The notes: generated from the sequence alone by a model not told the origin. A stretch of 64,000 nt of DNA from Pseudomonas mosselii (GCF_019823065.1 NZ_CP081966.1:1891501-1955500); one strand, 5' to 3'; positions 9,893 to 19,383 are shown, counted from the stretch's first letter. Numbers and translations are program-made.

Positions 9893-9969
9893 GCGGCGGT
9901 AGTTCAGTCGGTTAGAATACCGGCCTGTCACGCCGGGGGTCGCGGGTTCGAGTCCCGTCCGCCGCGCCA
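9893..9969 (+). tRNA. tRNA-Asp (anticodon GTC), copy 1
   Basis: A 77-base cloverleaf with acceptor stem GCGGCGG pairing with CCGCCGC, discriminator G and encoded CCA (9967-9969). The anticodon GTC is at 9927-9929 in loop CTGTCAC. It differs from the next two copies only by a matched G3-C70 pair in place of A3-U70. Confidence 0.96.
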
Positions 9970-10052
9970 TTTTTCTCCAGATGGGTGCTTGCACCGGTCT
10001 GAGGCCACAAGGCCAGATCCCAGTTTCAATCAGGCGCAAGCCTGAACGATAC

Positions 10053-10129
10053 GCAGCGGTAGTTCAGTCGGTTAGAATACCGGCCTGTCACGCCGGGGGT
10101 CGCGGGTTCGAGTCCCGTCCGCTGCGCCA
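10053..10129 (+). tRNA. tRNA-Asp (anticodon GTC), copy 2
   Basis: A 77-base cloverleaf identical to copy 1 apart from the acceptor pair 3-70 (GCAGCGG with CCGCTGC). The CCA is encoded at 10127-10129. The preceding spacer (CCCAGTTTCAATC, then GAACGATAC) recurs before copy 3, so these two arose by duplication of a tRNA-plus-spacer unit. Confidence 0.96.
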
Positions 10130-10170
10130 TCTTCTGCCAAGAGCCCCATGAACGCTCAAGGCAAAACAGA

Positions 10171-10197
10171 AAAGGCGATATCAAAGTCGCTTTTTTT
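10171..10197 (+). terminator. Hairpin with U-run between tRNA-Asp copies 2 and 3
   Basis: AAAGGCGA (10171-10178) pairs with TCGC followed by T's (10187-10197), including one G-U pair, with a loop of about 8 bases. It could release part of the transcripts before the third tRNA-Asp or mark a former operon end. No separate promoter is obvious before copy 3. Confidence 0.5.
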
Positions 10198-10270
10198 GTG
10201 CCTGGCTTTCGCGCAATAGCGCTTGAAAGCTCAGATCCCAGTTTCAATCGGGTGCAAGCCCGAACGATAC

Positions 10271-10347
10271 GCAGCGGTAGTTCAGTCGGTTAGAATACCG
10301 GCCTGTCACGCCGGGGGTCGCGGGTTCGAGTCCCGTCCGCTGCGCCA
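10271..10347 (+). tRNA. tRNA-Asp (anticodon GTC), copy 3
   Basis: Sequence identical to copy 2 over all 77 bases, with CCA at 10345-10347. It ends the tRNA unit 38 bases before a strong terminator. Confidence 0.96.
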
Positions 10348-10385
10348 TCTTTGCCTCAAGGCCCTTTGAACACCTTGAAGCTACG

Positions 10386-10412
10386 AAAAAGCGACCTTAG
10401 GGTCGCTTTTTT
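10386..10412 (+). terminator. Terminator of the tRNA unit
   Basis: AAAAAGCGACC (10386-10396) and GGTCGCTTTTTT (10401-10412) form a perfect stem with a TTAG loop and U-tail. It is nearly symmetrical, so it could also work on the other strand. Confidence 0.88.
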
Positions 10413-10543
10413 CATTTCAGCGCCTTGCACGGTCACGGGCAAGGATTTACACCAAGCTGACAGAGTCTTCACCGATCAATGGTTTCAGCCACTGATCGAT
10501 GTGTTGCACAATACGCCCCATTCGTTTCTTCCCGGAATTGGCA

Positions 10544-11407
10544 ATGTCTAGATCAACCGTCTATGGCGCGCTCGGGCTGGCCCTCGTGCTGGCGGGTGTG
10601 TCCGGCTGTTCCTCGAAAAAGGCCGCCGTCTACGAGCACGAGAACTTCGATGACTCGGGCACCTTCTCCCGCAGTTTCGCCACCAGCGAGGCGGGCTCCT
10701 GCGAGGCGGCGCGGCGCGCGCTGCTCAGTCAGGGCTACATCATCACCAGCAGCGACGCCAATCAGGTCGCCGGCAACAAGAGCTTCCAGCAAAACGCCGA
10801 GAACCACTTGCAGATCAGCTTCAACATCACCTGCGTGCCGGACATGAGCGACAAACAGCGCTCGACCATGTTCGCCAACGCCCTGCAGGACCGCTACACC
10901 CTGAAGAAATCCAACACCTCCGCCAGTCTTGGCGTCGGTGTGCTGGGTTCGGTGTCGATGCCGATCGGCTCCACCGACGACTCCATGGTCAAGGTCGCCA
11001 GCGAGACGGTCACCGCCGCACAGTTCTACGACCGATACTTCGCCCTGGTGGAAAGCTACCTGCCGAAGCCGAAGAAGCCAGAGAAGACCGAACCTGCCGC
11101 CGAGCCAAAGGTGGAAAAACCGGCCGCCGACCTGGGCTTGCCGGAGCCTTCGCCCGCTGCCCTGGCGCCCGCGCCGCAGCCTGCCGCGCCGGTCGCCGAG
11201 AGCGTGGAAGAGGCTCCGGCCCCGACTCCGGTTGCCGCCGCGCCTGTCCCGGCTCCAGCGGCTCCCGTACCGGCCAGCGAAGCTCCGGCGGCCCCGATTG
11301 TGGACGATAGCAAGGGCTCGCAGCCCATCGCGCCGCCCGTCGAGCCAACTCCGATCCAGGTACAGCAGGACGCGCCGGCCGCAGAGCAGGCGCCGGCGCC
11401 ACTCTGA
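10544..11407 (+). CDS. DUF2242-type lipoprotein
   Basis: The product (287 residues from ATG 10544) starts with a lipoprotein signal peptide, MSRSTVYGALGLALVLAG then VSGC, so Cys is expected to be lipidated. The start at 10544 rather than an in-frame ATG at 10499 is chosen because it places this signal at the N-terminus. The conserved domain (about residues 25-170) contains CEAARRALLSQGYIITSS and a cysteine in FNITCVPD, matching my recollection of DUF2242. The last 110 residues are a Pro/Ala/Glu-rich tail of low complexity. Function unknown; an outer-membrane or periplasmic structural role is inferred. No co-transcribed neighbour: the tRNA terminator is upstream. Confidence 0.85.
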   Translation: MSRSTVYGALGLALVLAGVSGCSSKKAAVYEHENFDDSGTFSRSFATSEAGSCEAARRALLSQGYIITSSDANQVAGNKSFQQNAENHLQISFNITCVPDMSDKQRSTMFANALQDRYTLKKSNTSASLGVGVLGSVSMPIGSTDDSMVKVASETVTAAQFYDRYFALVESYLPKPKKPEKTEPAAEPKVEKPAADLGLPEPSPAALAPAPQPAAPVAESVEEAPAPTPVAAAPVPAPAAPVPASEAPAAPIVDDSKGSQPIAPPVEPTPIQVQQDAPAAEQAPAPL

Positions 11408-11528
11408 CGTGTCGATAACTTCCCGGGCGCCTGCTACGTTTATCGTTCATAGGGTTGTAATCATTCTGTCATTTCGCTGGCTTAGGTTGGCGCAATGACT
11501 GAAGAACGATGAATGAAGGGGCGTAAAG

Positions 11529-11615
11529 ATGGACGATTATCAGGAAGAACTGCTCGAATTCCAGGCCTATGAACTGGACCTGCCAGAACCGGCCGACGAC
11601 GCCACCGAGCTTTAA
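11529..11615 (+). CDS. 28-residue acidic micro-ORF
   Basis: A short frame starting MDDYQEELLEFQAY and ending DDATEL, with a good upstream GAAGGGGCG ribosome site 5-8 bases before ATG 11529. The product would carry about eleven Asp/Glu and no Lys or Arg. Its TAA stop overlaps the stop of the convergent AraC gene (shared TTAA, 11612-11615). I cannot assign a function. The ribosome site and the clean placement in a 200-base gap make it a plausible real gene; peptide-level conservation would decide. Confidence 0.5.
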   Translation: MDDYQEELLEFQAYELDLPEPADDATEL

Positions 11616-12652
11616 CCCACCTGCCGCTGATGGCGGCGAAATTCCCCCGGTGTCAGCCCCGTCCAGCGCTTGAATGCGCGCTGGAAGGCCTCGGCCGAGG
11701 CGAACCCCAACAGATAGGCGATCTCGCCGAAGGCCAGCTCCGTGTCGCGGATATAGGTCTCGGCCAGATCGCGACGTGTGTCGTTGAGCAGGTTGCGAAA
11801 GCGCGTGCCTTCCTCGGCCAGTTTGCGGCGCAAGGTCCAGGTCGGCAGTTGCAGGTGTCGCGCCACTTCTTCCAGATCCGGCTCGCGCCCACCGTTCAGC
11901 AGTGGCCCCAGCAGGTGAGTGATGCGTTCGCCCAGGCTGCGCACGCGGGTGCGCTGGGCCAGTTCCGCCTCGCACAACTGCAGCAGGTGTTGCCAGGTGC
12001 TGGGGCAGTGCTGCGGGTTGGGCAGGGCCAGGGTGGCCTGGCTCAGGCGCAACTGGTTGGCCGTGGCGCCGAAATGCACCGGGCCTGCGCACAGGCTTTG
12101 GTACTGCGCGACGTAGGCGGGGGCGTCGAACTCGATTTCCAGGCGCTCGGCCTGCACCGGCCTGGCCGCCAGGGCGCCGAGCTGGGCCAGCCAGCCAGCG
12201 AGCAGGGAGTCGACCACGAAGCGGTTGTAGTCGTTGTAGGGGCTGATGGAGTAGAACCGCAGCCAGGCGCCCTGGGCGTCTTCGTGAAAGCTCGACTGGC
12301 CCCGGTAGTTGGCGGCATACAGTGGCTCAAAGCGCAGCAGGGTGCGGGCAGCGTCGCCGAGGGTCGGGGCCTGGGCGGCGGCGACGCCGGCGAGCCCGGC
12401 CTGGGCCAGGCGGCTCAGGCGGCCCATGTGCAGGCCTAGCGCTGGCTCGGCAGAAAGGGCAATAGCCGCGTGCCCCAGGTGCATGTAGCGCGGGATCGAC
12501 AACCGCGCACCCGGCTCGGCCAGGCGCCTGGCGTCGAGGCCATAGCGCAGCAGCAGGGGGTGTGGATCGTGACCGAGTGCCGTCAGCGCCTCGGCCAGGG
12601 GCTGGACGAAACCTACCGACAGTTCACCCAGGCGTACGCGGGGGCGAGGCAC
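11612..12652 (-). CDS. AraC-family transcriptional regulator
   Basis: The product (346 residues from GTG 12652) has an N-terminal sensor region of the arabinose-binding-like type and a C-terminal double helix-turn-helix, with AETYIRDTELAFGEIAYLLG then FQRAFKRWTGLTPGEFRR. The GTG start lies 4 bases after the stop of the upstream nitrilase-fold gene, so the two form an operon. The in-frame extension to 12742 lies inside that gene and is rejected. Regulators of this architecture often sense small metabolites or fatty acids; the ligand and targets here are unknown. Regulation of its own operon is a reasonable guess. Confidence 0.9.
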   Translation of the reverse strand: MPRPRVRLGELSVGFVQPLAEALTALGHDPHPLLLRYGLDARRLAEPGARLSIPRYMHLGHAAIALSAEPALGLHMGRLSRLAQAGLAGVAAAQAPTLGDAARTLLRFEPLYAANYRGQSSFHEDAQGAWLRFYSISPYNDYNRFVVDSLLAGWLAQLGALAARPVQAERLEIEFDAPAYVAQYQSLCAGPVHFGATANQLRLSQATLALPNPQHCPSTWQHLLQLCEAELAQRTRVRSLGERITHLLGPLLNGGREPDLEEVARHLQLPTWTLRRKLAEEGTRFRNLLNDTRRDLAETYIRDTELAFGEIAYLLGFASAEAFQRAFKRWTGLTPGEFRRHQRQVG

Positions 12653-12656
12653 GTCG

Positions 12657-13775
12657 TCACAGCCACAGGTTGAGCAGGCGCGCGCCGTGGCTGTCGTTGC
12701 CGACCCACAACATGCCGCCCTGGCTGGCGAAACCCTGCCCATCGCTGCCCAGCTCCCAGAACTGGCCGCGCATGAACACGCTCATGCTCGGGGTGCTGGC
12801 GTTGGCGGCCAGGGGCAGTTGCTGCCAGGCGCGCTGTTCGCTGACGGCTCCGCGCTGCAGGGGCAAATCGGCGGCCTGGGCCTGATGGCGGTTGCCACGC
12901 CAGGGCGCCTGCCAGCTCTGCTTGCCGCTGAGGAACACCGGATTGGCGACCAGCTGCACCGATTGTGCGGTCAGTTGCCGGTAGTTGGCGGGGTACCAGC
13001 TGTCGCTGCCGATCAGCACGCCCAAGCGTCCTGCGGGAGTCTGCAGTACCTGCAGCGGATGCTGCTGGCCGTCGTGGATGTAGCGCCGGCTTTCGCTGTC
13101 GGGGTACTGCTGGTGCTGGGGCTGCCCGAGCACCGAACCGTCGCTGGCGAATACCAGACTGCTGTTGTACAGCGGACCGTTGCCGATGCGCAGTACGCCG
13201 TTCTCCACATAGGGCGCGGGCAGGACGATGGAGCCGGCGACCAGGGTGATGCCAAACTCCCGGGCCAGGCTGCCGAACACCTGCTGGTAGTCGGCGGCCA
13301 TCTGCGCGGCCTTCATGCGCAGGTGCGCGTCCGAGCGGCGATCGTCGCCGCTGGCGGCGAGCATCGCCAGGCCATAGCTCAGCGGGTTGCTCAGTTCCAG
13401 CCATTGCCAGGCCTCGTTGCGTCGGGTGACCTGGTACAGTTCGCGCTTCTCGCCCCGGGCCCACAACCATGTGCCAATGTGCTCCGGCAGCACCACCACG
13501 GTGCGCGGATTGACCAGGCCTTGGGCGCGGGCTTGTTCCAGGTAGGCTGAGAGCTTGCGGTGCAGGCGTGTGAGGTTCTGGTAGTCCCCCGGATACAGCA
13601 GCGGCTCGACACCCAGCAAGTTGCCGTGCTCGCCCGGCACGCCCTGGTTGAGGGCCAGCTCGATGCGCAGATCGGACAGGTAGTGACCTTCTGGACGCTG
13701 CAGGGTCCAGAAGCCGTAGCCGCAGAGGGCGGCAAGGATGACCAGCGCCAGGGCGCCGGCTAGCAGTTTTCGCAT
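12657..13775 (-). CDS. Membrane-anchored nitrilase-fold protein with degraded catalytic triad
   Basis: The product (372 residues from ATG 13775) begins with one membrane segment (KLLAGALALVILAALCGYGF), then a carbon-nitrogen hydrolase fold. The Glu of the usual Glu-Lys-Cys triad is present in VVVLPEH. The nucleophile position, normally a Cys before Tyr-Asp, reads LIGSDSWYP: the Cys is Gly256. The Lys loop reads GQPQHQQYPDSE with no lysine. I checked these codons on the reverse strand. Amidase or acyltransferase activity is therefore unlikely by the known mechanism. The gene is the first of an operon with the AraC regulator. An in-frame start at 13859 would precede the membrane segment with an unlikely leader. 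Confidence 0.8.
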   Translation of the reverse strand: MRKLLAGALALVILAALCGYGFWTLQRPEGHYLSDLRIELALNQGVPGEHGNLLGVEPLLYPGDYQNLTRLHRKLSAYLEQARAQGLVNPRTVVVLPEHIGTWLWARGEKRELYQVTRRNEAWQWLELSNPLSYGLAMLAASGDDRRSDAHLRMKAAQMAADYQQVFGSLAREFGITLVAGSIVLPAPYVENGVLRIGNGPLYNSSLVFASDGSVLGQPQHQQYPDSESRRYIHDGQQHPLQVLQTPAGRLGVLIGSDSWYPANYRQLTAQSVQLVANPVFLSGKQSWQAPWRGNRHQAQAADLPLQRGAVSEQRAWQQLPLAANASTPSMSVFMRGQFWELGSDGQGFASQGGMLWVGNDSHGARLLNLWL

Positions 13776-13869
13776 GGAGCGGTCCAGCACTGGGCAGTAG
13801 GAGTGCCCTAGGGTAGTCCTGCTGTACAGCAGGATCAATAAGTTGTCAGTTTCGATCATTGAGCGTGTT

Positions 13870-13883
13870 CAAACGCCTGTTTA
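13870..13883. promoter_or_regulatory. PsrA-like operator before fadH
   Basis: CAAAC-GCCT-GTTTA matches the published Pseudomonas PsrA motif (G/C)AAAC-N2-4-GTTT(G/C) except in the last base. It lies 98 bases before the fadH start and 94 bases before the divergent nitrilase-fold gene. PsrA is a TetR-type repressor released by long-chain fatty acids that controls beta-oxidation genes, so the position before fadH is sensible. It is motif evidence only. Confidence 0.45.
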
Positions 13884-13957
13884 ATGTCGACCCCAGACAA
13901 ACGACGGGCCCCGCCACGCTGTTGTAGAGACCTGGTAGAGGCGCCCGCATTCCGTGA

Positions 13958-16018
<2,061 letters not shown>

Positions 16019-16145
16019 TTGCTTGAATTGGTGATTAGCCAACTTTCACAGTTGAGGTGGTGATATACCTTTCCTGTGGAGGTTGGCTGTCAGTGAGTGA
16101 CTGTAACTGAAGAAGCATTGCCAGTAGTCTCCACTTACTCCATGT

Positions 16146-16209
<64 letters not shown>

Positions 16210-16330
16210 AGGCGACTAAGAACGACATCGCCATTCTGTGCGTTCGTCGGCGCGCCGACTCAAACATCGAGCGTTTCTCTGTCACGCAACTGTATTGTTG
16301 ACTATTCTGCGATCTGTCCCAGTACACTTC

Positions 16331-16341
16331 GTAACTGTTAC
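16331..16341. promoter_or_regulatory. Candidate operator palindrome before the MocR regulator
   Basis: GTAAC-T-GTTAC is a perfect 11-base palindrome, 66 bases before the ATG and just downstream of the -10-like TACACT. GntR/MocR proteins commonly bind their own upstream region. The assignment as an autoregulatory site is inference from position and symmetry. Confidence 0.35.
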
Positions 16342-16406
16342 GGTATTCTGCCTCGGCAGTGAGTCGCACAAGAACAACGATCCCGTCCGCGCTTCGAGAA
16401 CACGCC

Positions 16407-17849
16407 ATGACCAACCTGCTGCTGTACCAGCGTATTGCCCAGCAACTGGCCGATGATATCCGTCGGGGTGTCTACCAGCCGGGTGAGCGGGTGCCGTCGG
16501 TACGCAAGATGAGCGCCCAGCTCAATGTCAGCCACGCCACCGTGCTGCAGGCCTATGCCAATCTCGAGGACCAGGGCCTGATCCGCGCCCGGCCGCAGTC
16601 GGGCTACTATGTCCACCAGACCCCGGCGCTGACGGCGCAGACCCCGGATATTGCCCGGGTCGAACGCCCCGGCCTGGTCACCCGGGCCAGCATCATCCAG
16701 CAGGTGCTGGTCGAGGCGCGGCGCGATGGCGTCTTCCCCTTCGGCGCGGCGGTACCCCATGTCGACTATCTGCCCGTACGCGCCCTGCACCAGCAGTTGG
16801 CCAAGGTGACGCGCTTCCATAGCCCGCGTGCCTTCAGCTACATGTTCAGCCCCGGCTTCGAGCCGTTGCGTCGGCAGATCGCCATCCGCATGCGCGATGC
16901 CGGTGTGCTGGTCGATCCCCGTGAAGTGGTGGTGACCCATGGTTGTGTCGATGCCCTGCAGATGGCGCTGCGGGTCCTGACCCGGCCGGGCGACCTGATC
17001 GCGGCCGAGTCGCCCACTTACTATGGGCTGTTGCAGCTGGCCGACCTGCTCGGGCTCAAGGTCATCGAGATCCCCAGCGATCCGTCTACCGGCATTAGCC
17101 TGGAGGCGCTGCAGTTGGCCGCCAATCAGTGGTCGATCAAGGCCCTGGTGCTGACGGCGCGGCTGAGCAATCCGCTGGGTGGCACCATTCCCGAAGAGCG
17201 GCAGAAGCAATTGCTGCGCCTGGCCTCGGATTTCGACATCCAGATCGTGGAGGACGATATCTACGGCGAGCTGATGTTCGAGCAGGGGCGCACCAAGGCG
17301 CTCAAGGCGTTCGATCGGTTGGATCGGGTGATCTACTGCTCGAGCTTCTCCAAGACCCTGTCGCCGGGGGTAAGGGTCGGCTGGATGATCGCTGGGCGCT
17401 ATCAGGACGAGATCCAGCGCCTGCAGACCTTCACCACCCACTCGGCGTGCAGCGTCACGCAGATGGCGGTGGCGGCCTACCTGGAGAATGGTGGCTACGA
17501 TCGGCATTTGCGCTTCATCCGACAGGAGTACCGCAAGAACCTCAGCGCTTACCAGCTGGCGGTGCAGCAGCACTTCCCGGAAGGCACGCAGATGACCCGG
17601 CCCACCGGTGGCTTCATTCTCTGGGTTAGTCTGCCGGGGCGGGTCAATACCCAGGAATTGCATGTGCGGGCGCTGGAGCAAGGCATTAGCATCGCCCCCG
17701 GGCTGATCTTCAGCAATACCGAGCAGTTCAACCACTGTATCCGCCTCAATTGCGGCATTCCCTGGAATCGCGAGGCAGAGCGTGCAGTGATGACGCTGGG
17801 CCTGCTGGCCCAGCAATTGTGCCGAGATCCGAACGGCGTGCTGTTGTAG
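16407..17849 (+). CDS. MocR-type regulator (GntR helix-turn-helix fused to aminotransferase fold)
   Basis: The product (480 residues from ATG 16407) has an N-terminal GntR winged helix (about 1-75, with DIRRGVYQPGERVPSVRKMS) and a class I aminotransferase-like domain. The PLP lysine is present: Lys316 in SSFSKTLSPGVRVGWM. The domain also retains YYGLLQLADLLGLKV and an Asn in LSNPLGG. Proteins of this class bind PLP and act as transcription factors for genes of amino-acid, GABA, taurine or vitamin B6 metabolism, often divergent from them. No such target is adjacent here. An in-frame extension to 16359 is possible but lacks support. Confidence 0.92.
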   Translation: MTNLLLYQRIAQQLADDIRRGVYQPGERVPSVRKMSAQLNVSHATVLQAYANLEDQGLIRARPQSGYYVHQTPALTAQTPDIARVERPGLVTRASIIQQVLVEARRDGVFPFGAAVPHVDYLPVRALHQQLAKVTRFHSPRAFSYMFSPGFEPLRRQIAIRMRDAGVLVDPREVVVTHGCVDALQMALRVLTRPGDLIAAESPTYYGLLQLADLLGLKVIEIPSDPSTGISLEALQLAANQWSIKALVLTARLSNPLGGTIPEERQKQLLRLASDFDIQIVEDDIYGELMFEQGRTKALKAFDRLDRVIYCSSFSKTLSPGVRVGWMIAGRYQDEIQRLQTFTTHSACSVTQMAVAAYLENGGYDRHLRFIRQEYRKNLSAYQLAVQQHFPEGTQMTRPTGGFILWVSLPGRVNTQELHVRALEQGISIAPGLIFSNTEQFNHCIRLNCGIPWNREAERAVMTLGLLAQQLCRDPNGVLL

Positions 17850-17905
17850 GCTTGTCAGACGTGTCGGGAACAGGGAGCATACGCGTTTTACAGCTTGCGC
17901 TCCTG

Positions 17906-18382
17906 ATGCCCATGAACCTGCTTCGCCCTCTCGTCATCGCCCTGTGTTTCGCCTTGCCCTGGCTGTCGGCCGGTGCGGTGCAGGCTGTCGAACCAGCAGC
18001 CAGGGCGCAGGGTGTGCACAAGCCGGCGAACAAAGCGTCCACCAAGGTCCCCGCCAAGCCGGTAGCCAAGGTCAAGCCCAAACCCAAACCCAAACCGAAG
18101 GCCAGGCCTGTCAGCAAGGCTGTCGCCAAGCCGCTGCCTCAGCCGAAGGTCGACCTGAGCCTGCCAAAGGACATGGTCAAGCATCTCGAGCCGGATCTCG
18201 GTGGCGGGCCGGTGGTGCGCAAGCCGCTGCTGCCCTCGATGTTCCCCACCAAGCCCGAATCCGACAGCAGTCCGTTCCAGCTCAACGGCCGGCTGATCAG
18301 CAACGAAATGCAGTTGCAGCTGCGCAACGACAGTCGGCGGGATGTGGAAGGCGCGGCCATCGAATTCGAATTCCGCAACTGA
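17906..18382 (+). CDS. Lys/Pro-rich exported protein of unknown function
   Basis: The product (158 residues from ATG 17906; ATG 17912 is an equal candidate) starts with a signal peptide, NLLRPLVIALCFALPWLSAG followed by AVQA. It then has about 55 residues dominated by Lys, Pro, Ala and Val, including KPKPKPKPKARP, and a more ordinary C-terminal part with FQLNGRLISNEMQLQL and an acidic end. Automatic annotation of such proteins as translation factors reflects only low-complexity similarity. The basic Pro-rich segment could span the periplasm or contact peptidoglycan or nucleic acid; that is a guess. It follows the MocR gene by 56 bases on the same strand. Confidence 0.7.
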   Translation: MPMNLLRPLVIALCFALPWLSAGAVQAVEPAARAQGVHKPANKASTKVPAKPVAKVKPKPKPKPKARPVSKAVAKPLPQPKVDLSLPKDMVKHLEPDLGGGPVVRKPLLPSMFPTKPESDSSPFQLNGRLISNEMQLQLRNDSRRDVEGAAIEFEFRN

Positions 18383-18419
18383 CTGCCGGGTCACGGGTGA
18401 TTTCATCCGCCCGGCAATT

Positions 18420-18435
18420 TCAAACATATGTTTGA
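18420..18435. promoter_or_regulatory. Perfect 16-base palindrome matching the PsrA motif
   Basis: TCAAACAT-ATGTTTGA is fully symmetrical and contains CAAAC-N4-GTTTG, an exact match to the published PsrA consensus (G/C)AAAC-N2-4-GTTT(G/C). It sits 54 bases before the YkgJ gene and upstream of the START-domain gene. Other TetR-type regulators recognise similar palindromes, so the protein that binds it is inferred. Confidence 0.55.
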
Positions 18436-18489
18436 GCGGTTAGTATCCAGGGACGTTCGTCCCGTTTTGCTCCTGGGAGTCCTGTTGTC

Positions 18490-18744
18490 ATGAAATGCCG
18501 CGAGGGTTGTGGTGCCTGCTGCATCGCCCCGTCCATCAGTTCGCCGATCCCTGGCATGCCGCAGGGCAAGCCGGCCGGAGAACGCTGCCTGCATCTGAAT
18601 GTCGAAAACCTCTGTGCGCTGTTCGGCAAGCCCGAACGGCCGCAGGTGTGTGGCGGCTTCAAGGCGGAAGCGGACATCTGTGGCAACGACCGTGACGAAG
18701 CCATTCGCATCATTGGGTGGCTGGAGCAGATGACGGCGGCGTGA
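18490..18744 (+). CDS. YkgJ-family cysteine-cluster protein
   Basis: An 84-residue protein starting MKCREGCGACCIAPSISSP with further cysteines in GERCLHL, NLCALFG, VCGGF and DICGN. This spacing of cysteines is the hallmark of the YkgJ/UPF0153 family, thought to bind zinc or an iron-sulfur cluster. No enzyme activity is established. It is followed after 30 bases by the START-domain gene, and the two probably share a transcript controlled from the palindrome at 18420. Confidence 0.88.
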   Translation: MKCREGCGACCIAPSISSPIPGMPQGKPAGERCLHLNVENLCALFGKPERPQVCGGFKAEADICGNDRDEAIRIIGWLEQMTAA

Positions 18745-18774
18745 CAGGTTGGATCCTCGACAACAAGGAACAAG

Positions 18775-19383
18775 ATGATGAGATCGATCAAAGGTATTGC
18801 ACTGCTGTGTGGCATGGGCGTCCTGCTGGCACCGACGGCCTGGGCTGAGAACTGGCAGGTGGCCAAGGACGAGGAGGGGATCAAGGTGTCCCTCAGCGAG
18901 GTGGCCGGCTCGAAATACAAGGCCTATCGCGGCGTGACCGTGATCAAGGCGCCGCTGGCCAAGGTCAAGGCGCTGCAGGAGGATGTGGTGGGGGCCTGCG
19001 CCTGGATTCACGAGTGCAAGTCGCAAAAGCTGCTCAAGAGCGAGGGTGACCAGAGCTGGACCTACACCCAGTTCAACACGCCCTGGCCGGTGACGCCACG
19101 GGATTCGATCCTGCATGTGACCACGGTCCAGGACGCCGATGGCAGTCTGACCCGCAAGCTCCAGGAGGAACCGAAGTATCTGCCGGAGGAAAAGGGCTTC
19201 GTGCGTGTCGCCCAGGTGGAAGGCTTCTGGAAGCTGGTGCCCAAGGGTGACAGCACCGAGGTGACCTACCAGGTGCACACCGAGCCGGGCGGCAGCGTGC
19301 CGTCGTGGCTGGCCAACAAGTTCGTGGTCGATGCGCCGTTCAATACTCTCAAGGGGTTGAAGGAGCGCGCCGAGAAGAAGTAA
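18775..19383 (+). CDS. Exported START-domain lipid-binding-like protein
   Basis: The product (202 residues) has a signal peptide, MRSIKGIALLCGMGVLLAP ending in TAWA, followed by a START/SRPBCC-type domain covering the rest. Typical segments are ENWQVAKDEEGIKVSLSEV at the beginning, WTYTQFNTPWPVTPRDSI in the middle and the C-terminal helix FNTLKGLKERAEKK. START domains form a deep hydrophobic pocket for lipids or sterol-like ligands. A periplasmic lipid-binding role is inferred; the ligand is unknown. A bidirectional terminator at 19422 separates it from the convergent gltA. Confidence 0.87.
   Translation: MMRSIKGIALLCGMGVLLAPTAWAENWQVAKDEEGIKVSLSEVAGSKYKAYRGVTVIKAPLAKVKALQEDVVGACAWIHECKSQKLLKSEGDQSWTYTQFNTPWPVTPRDSILHVTTVQDADGSLTRKLQEEPKYLPEEKGFVRVAQVEGFWKLVPKGDSTEVTYQVHTEPGGSVPSWLANKFVVDAPFNTLKGLKERAEKK

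Noticed and set aside
9740-10045. 101-codon frame through the tRNA genes
   Set aside because: It is a translation of tRNA-Val and tRNA-Asp sequence.
9478-10543. Genomic island inserted at the tRNA genes
   Set aside because: No integrase, no direct repeats of a tRNA 3' end beyond the tandem tRNA copies themselves, and no shift in composition.
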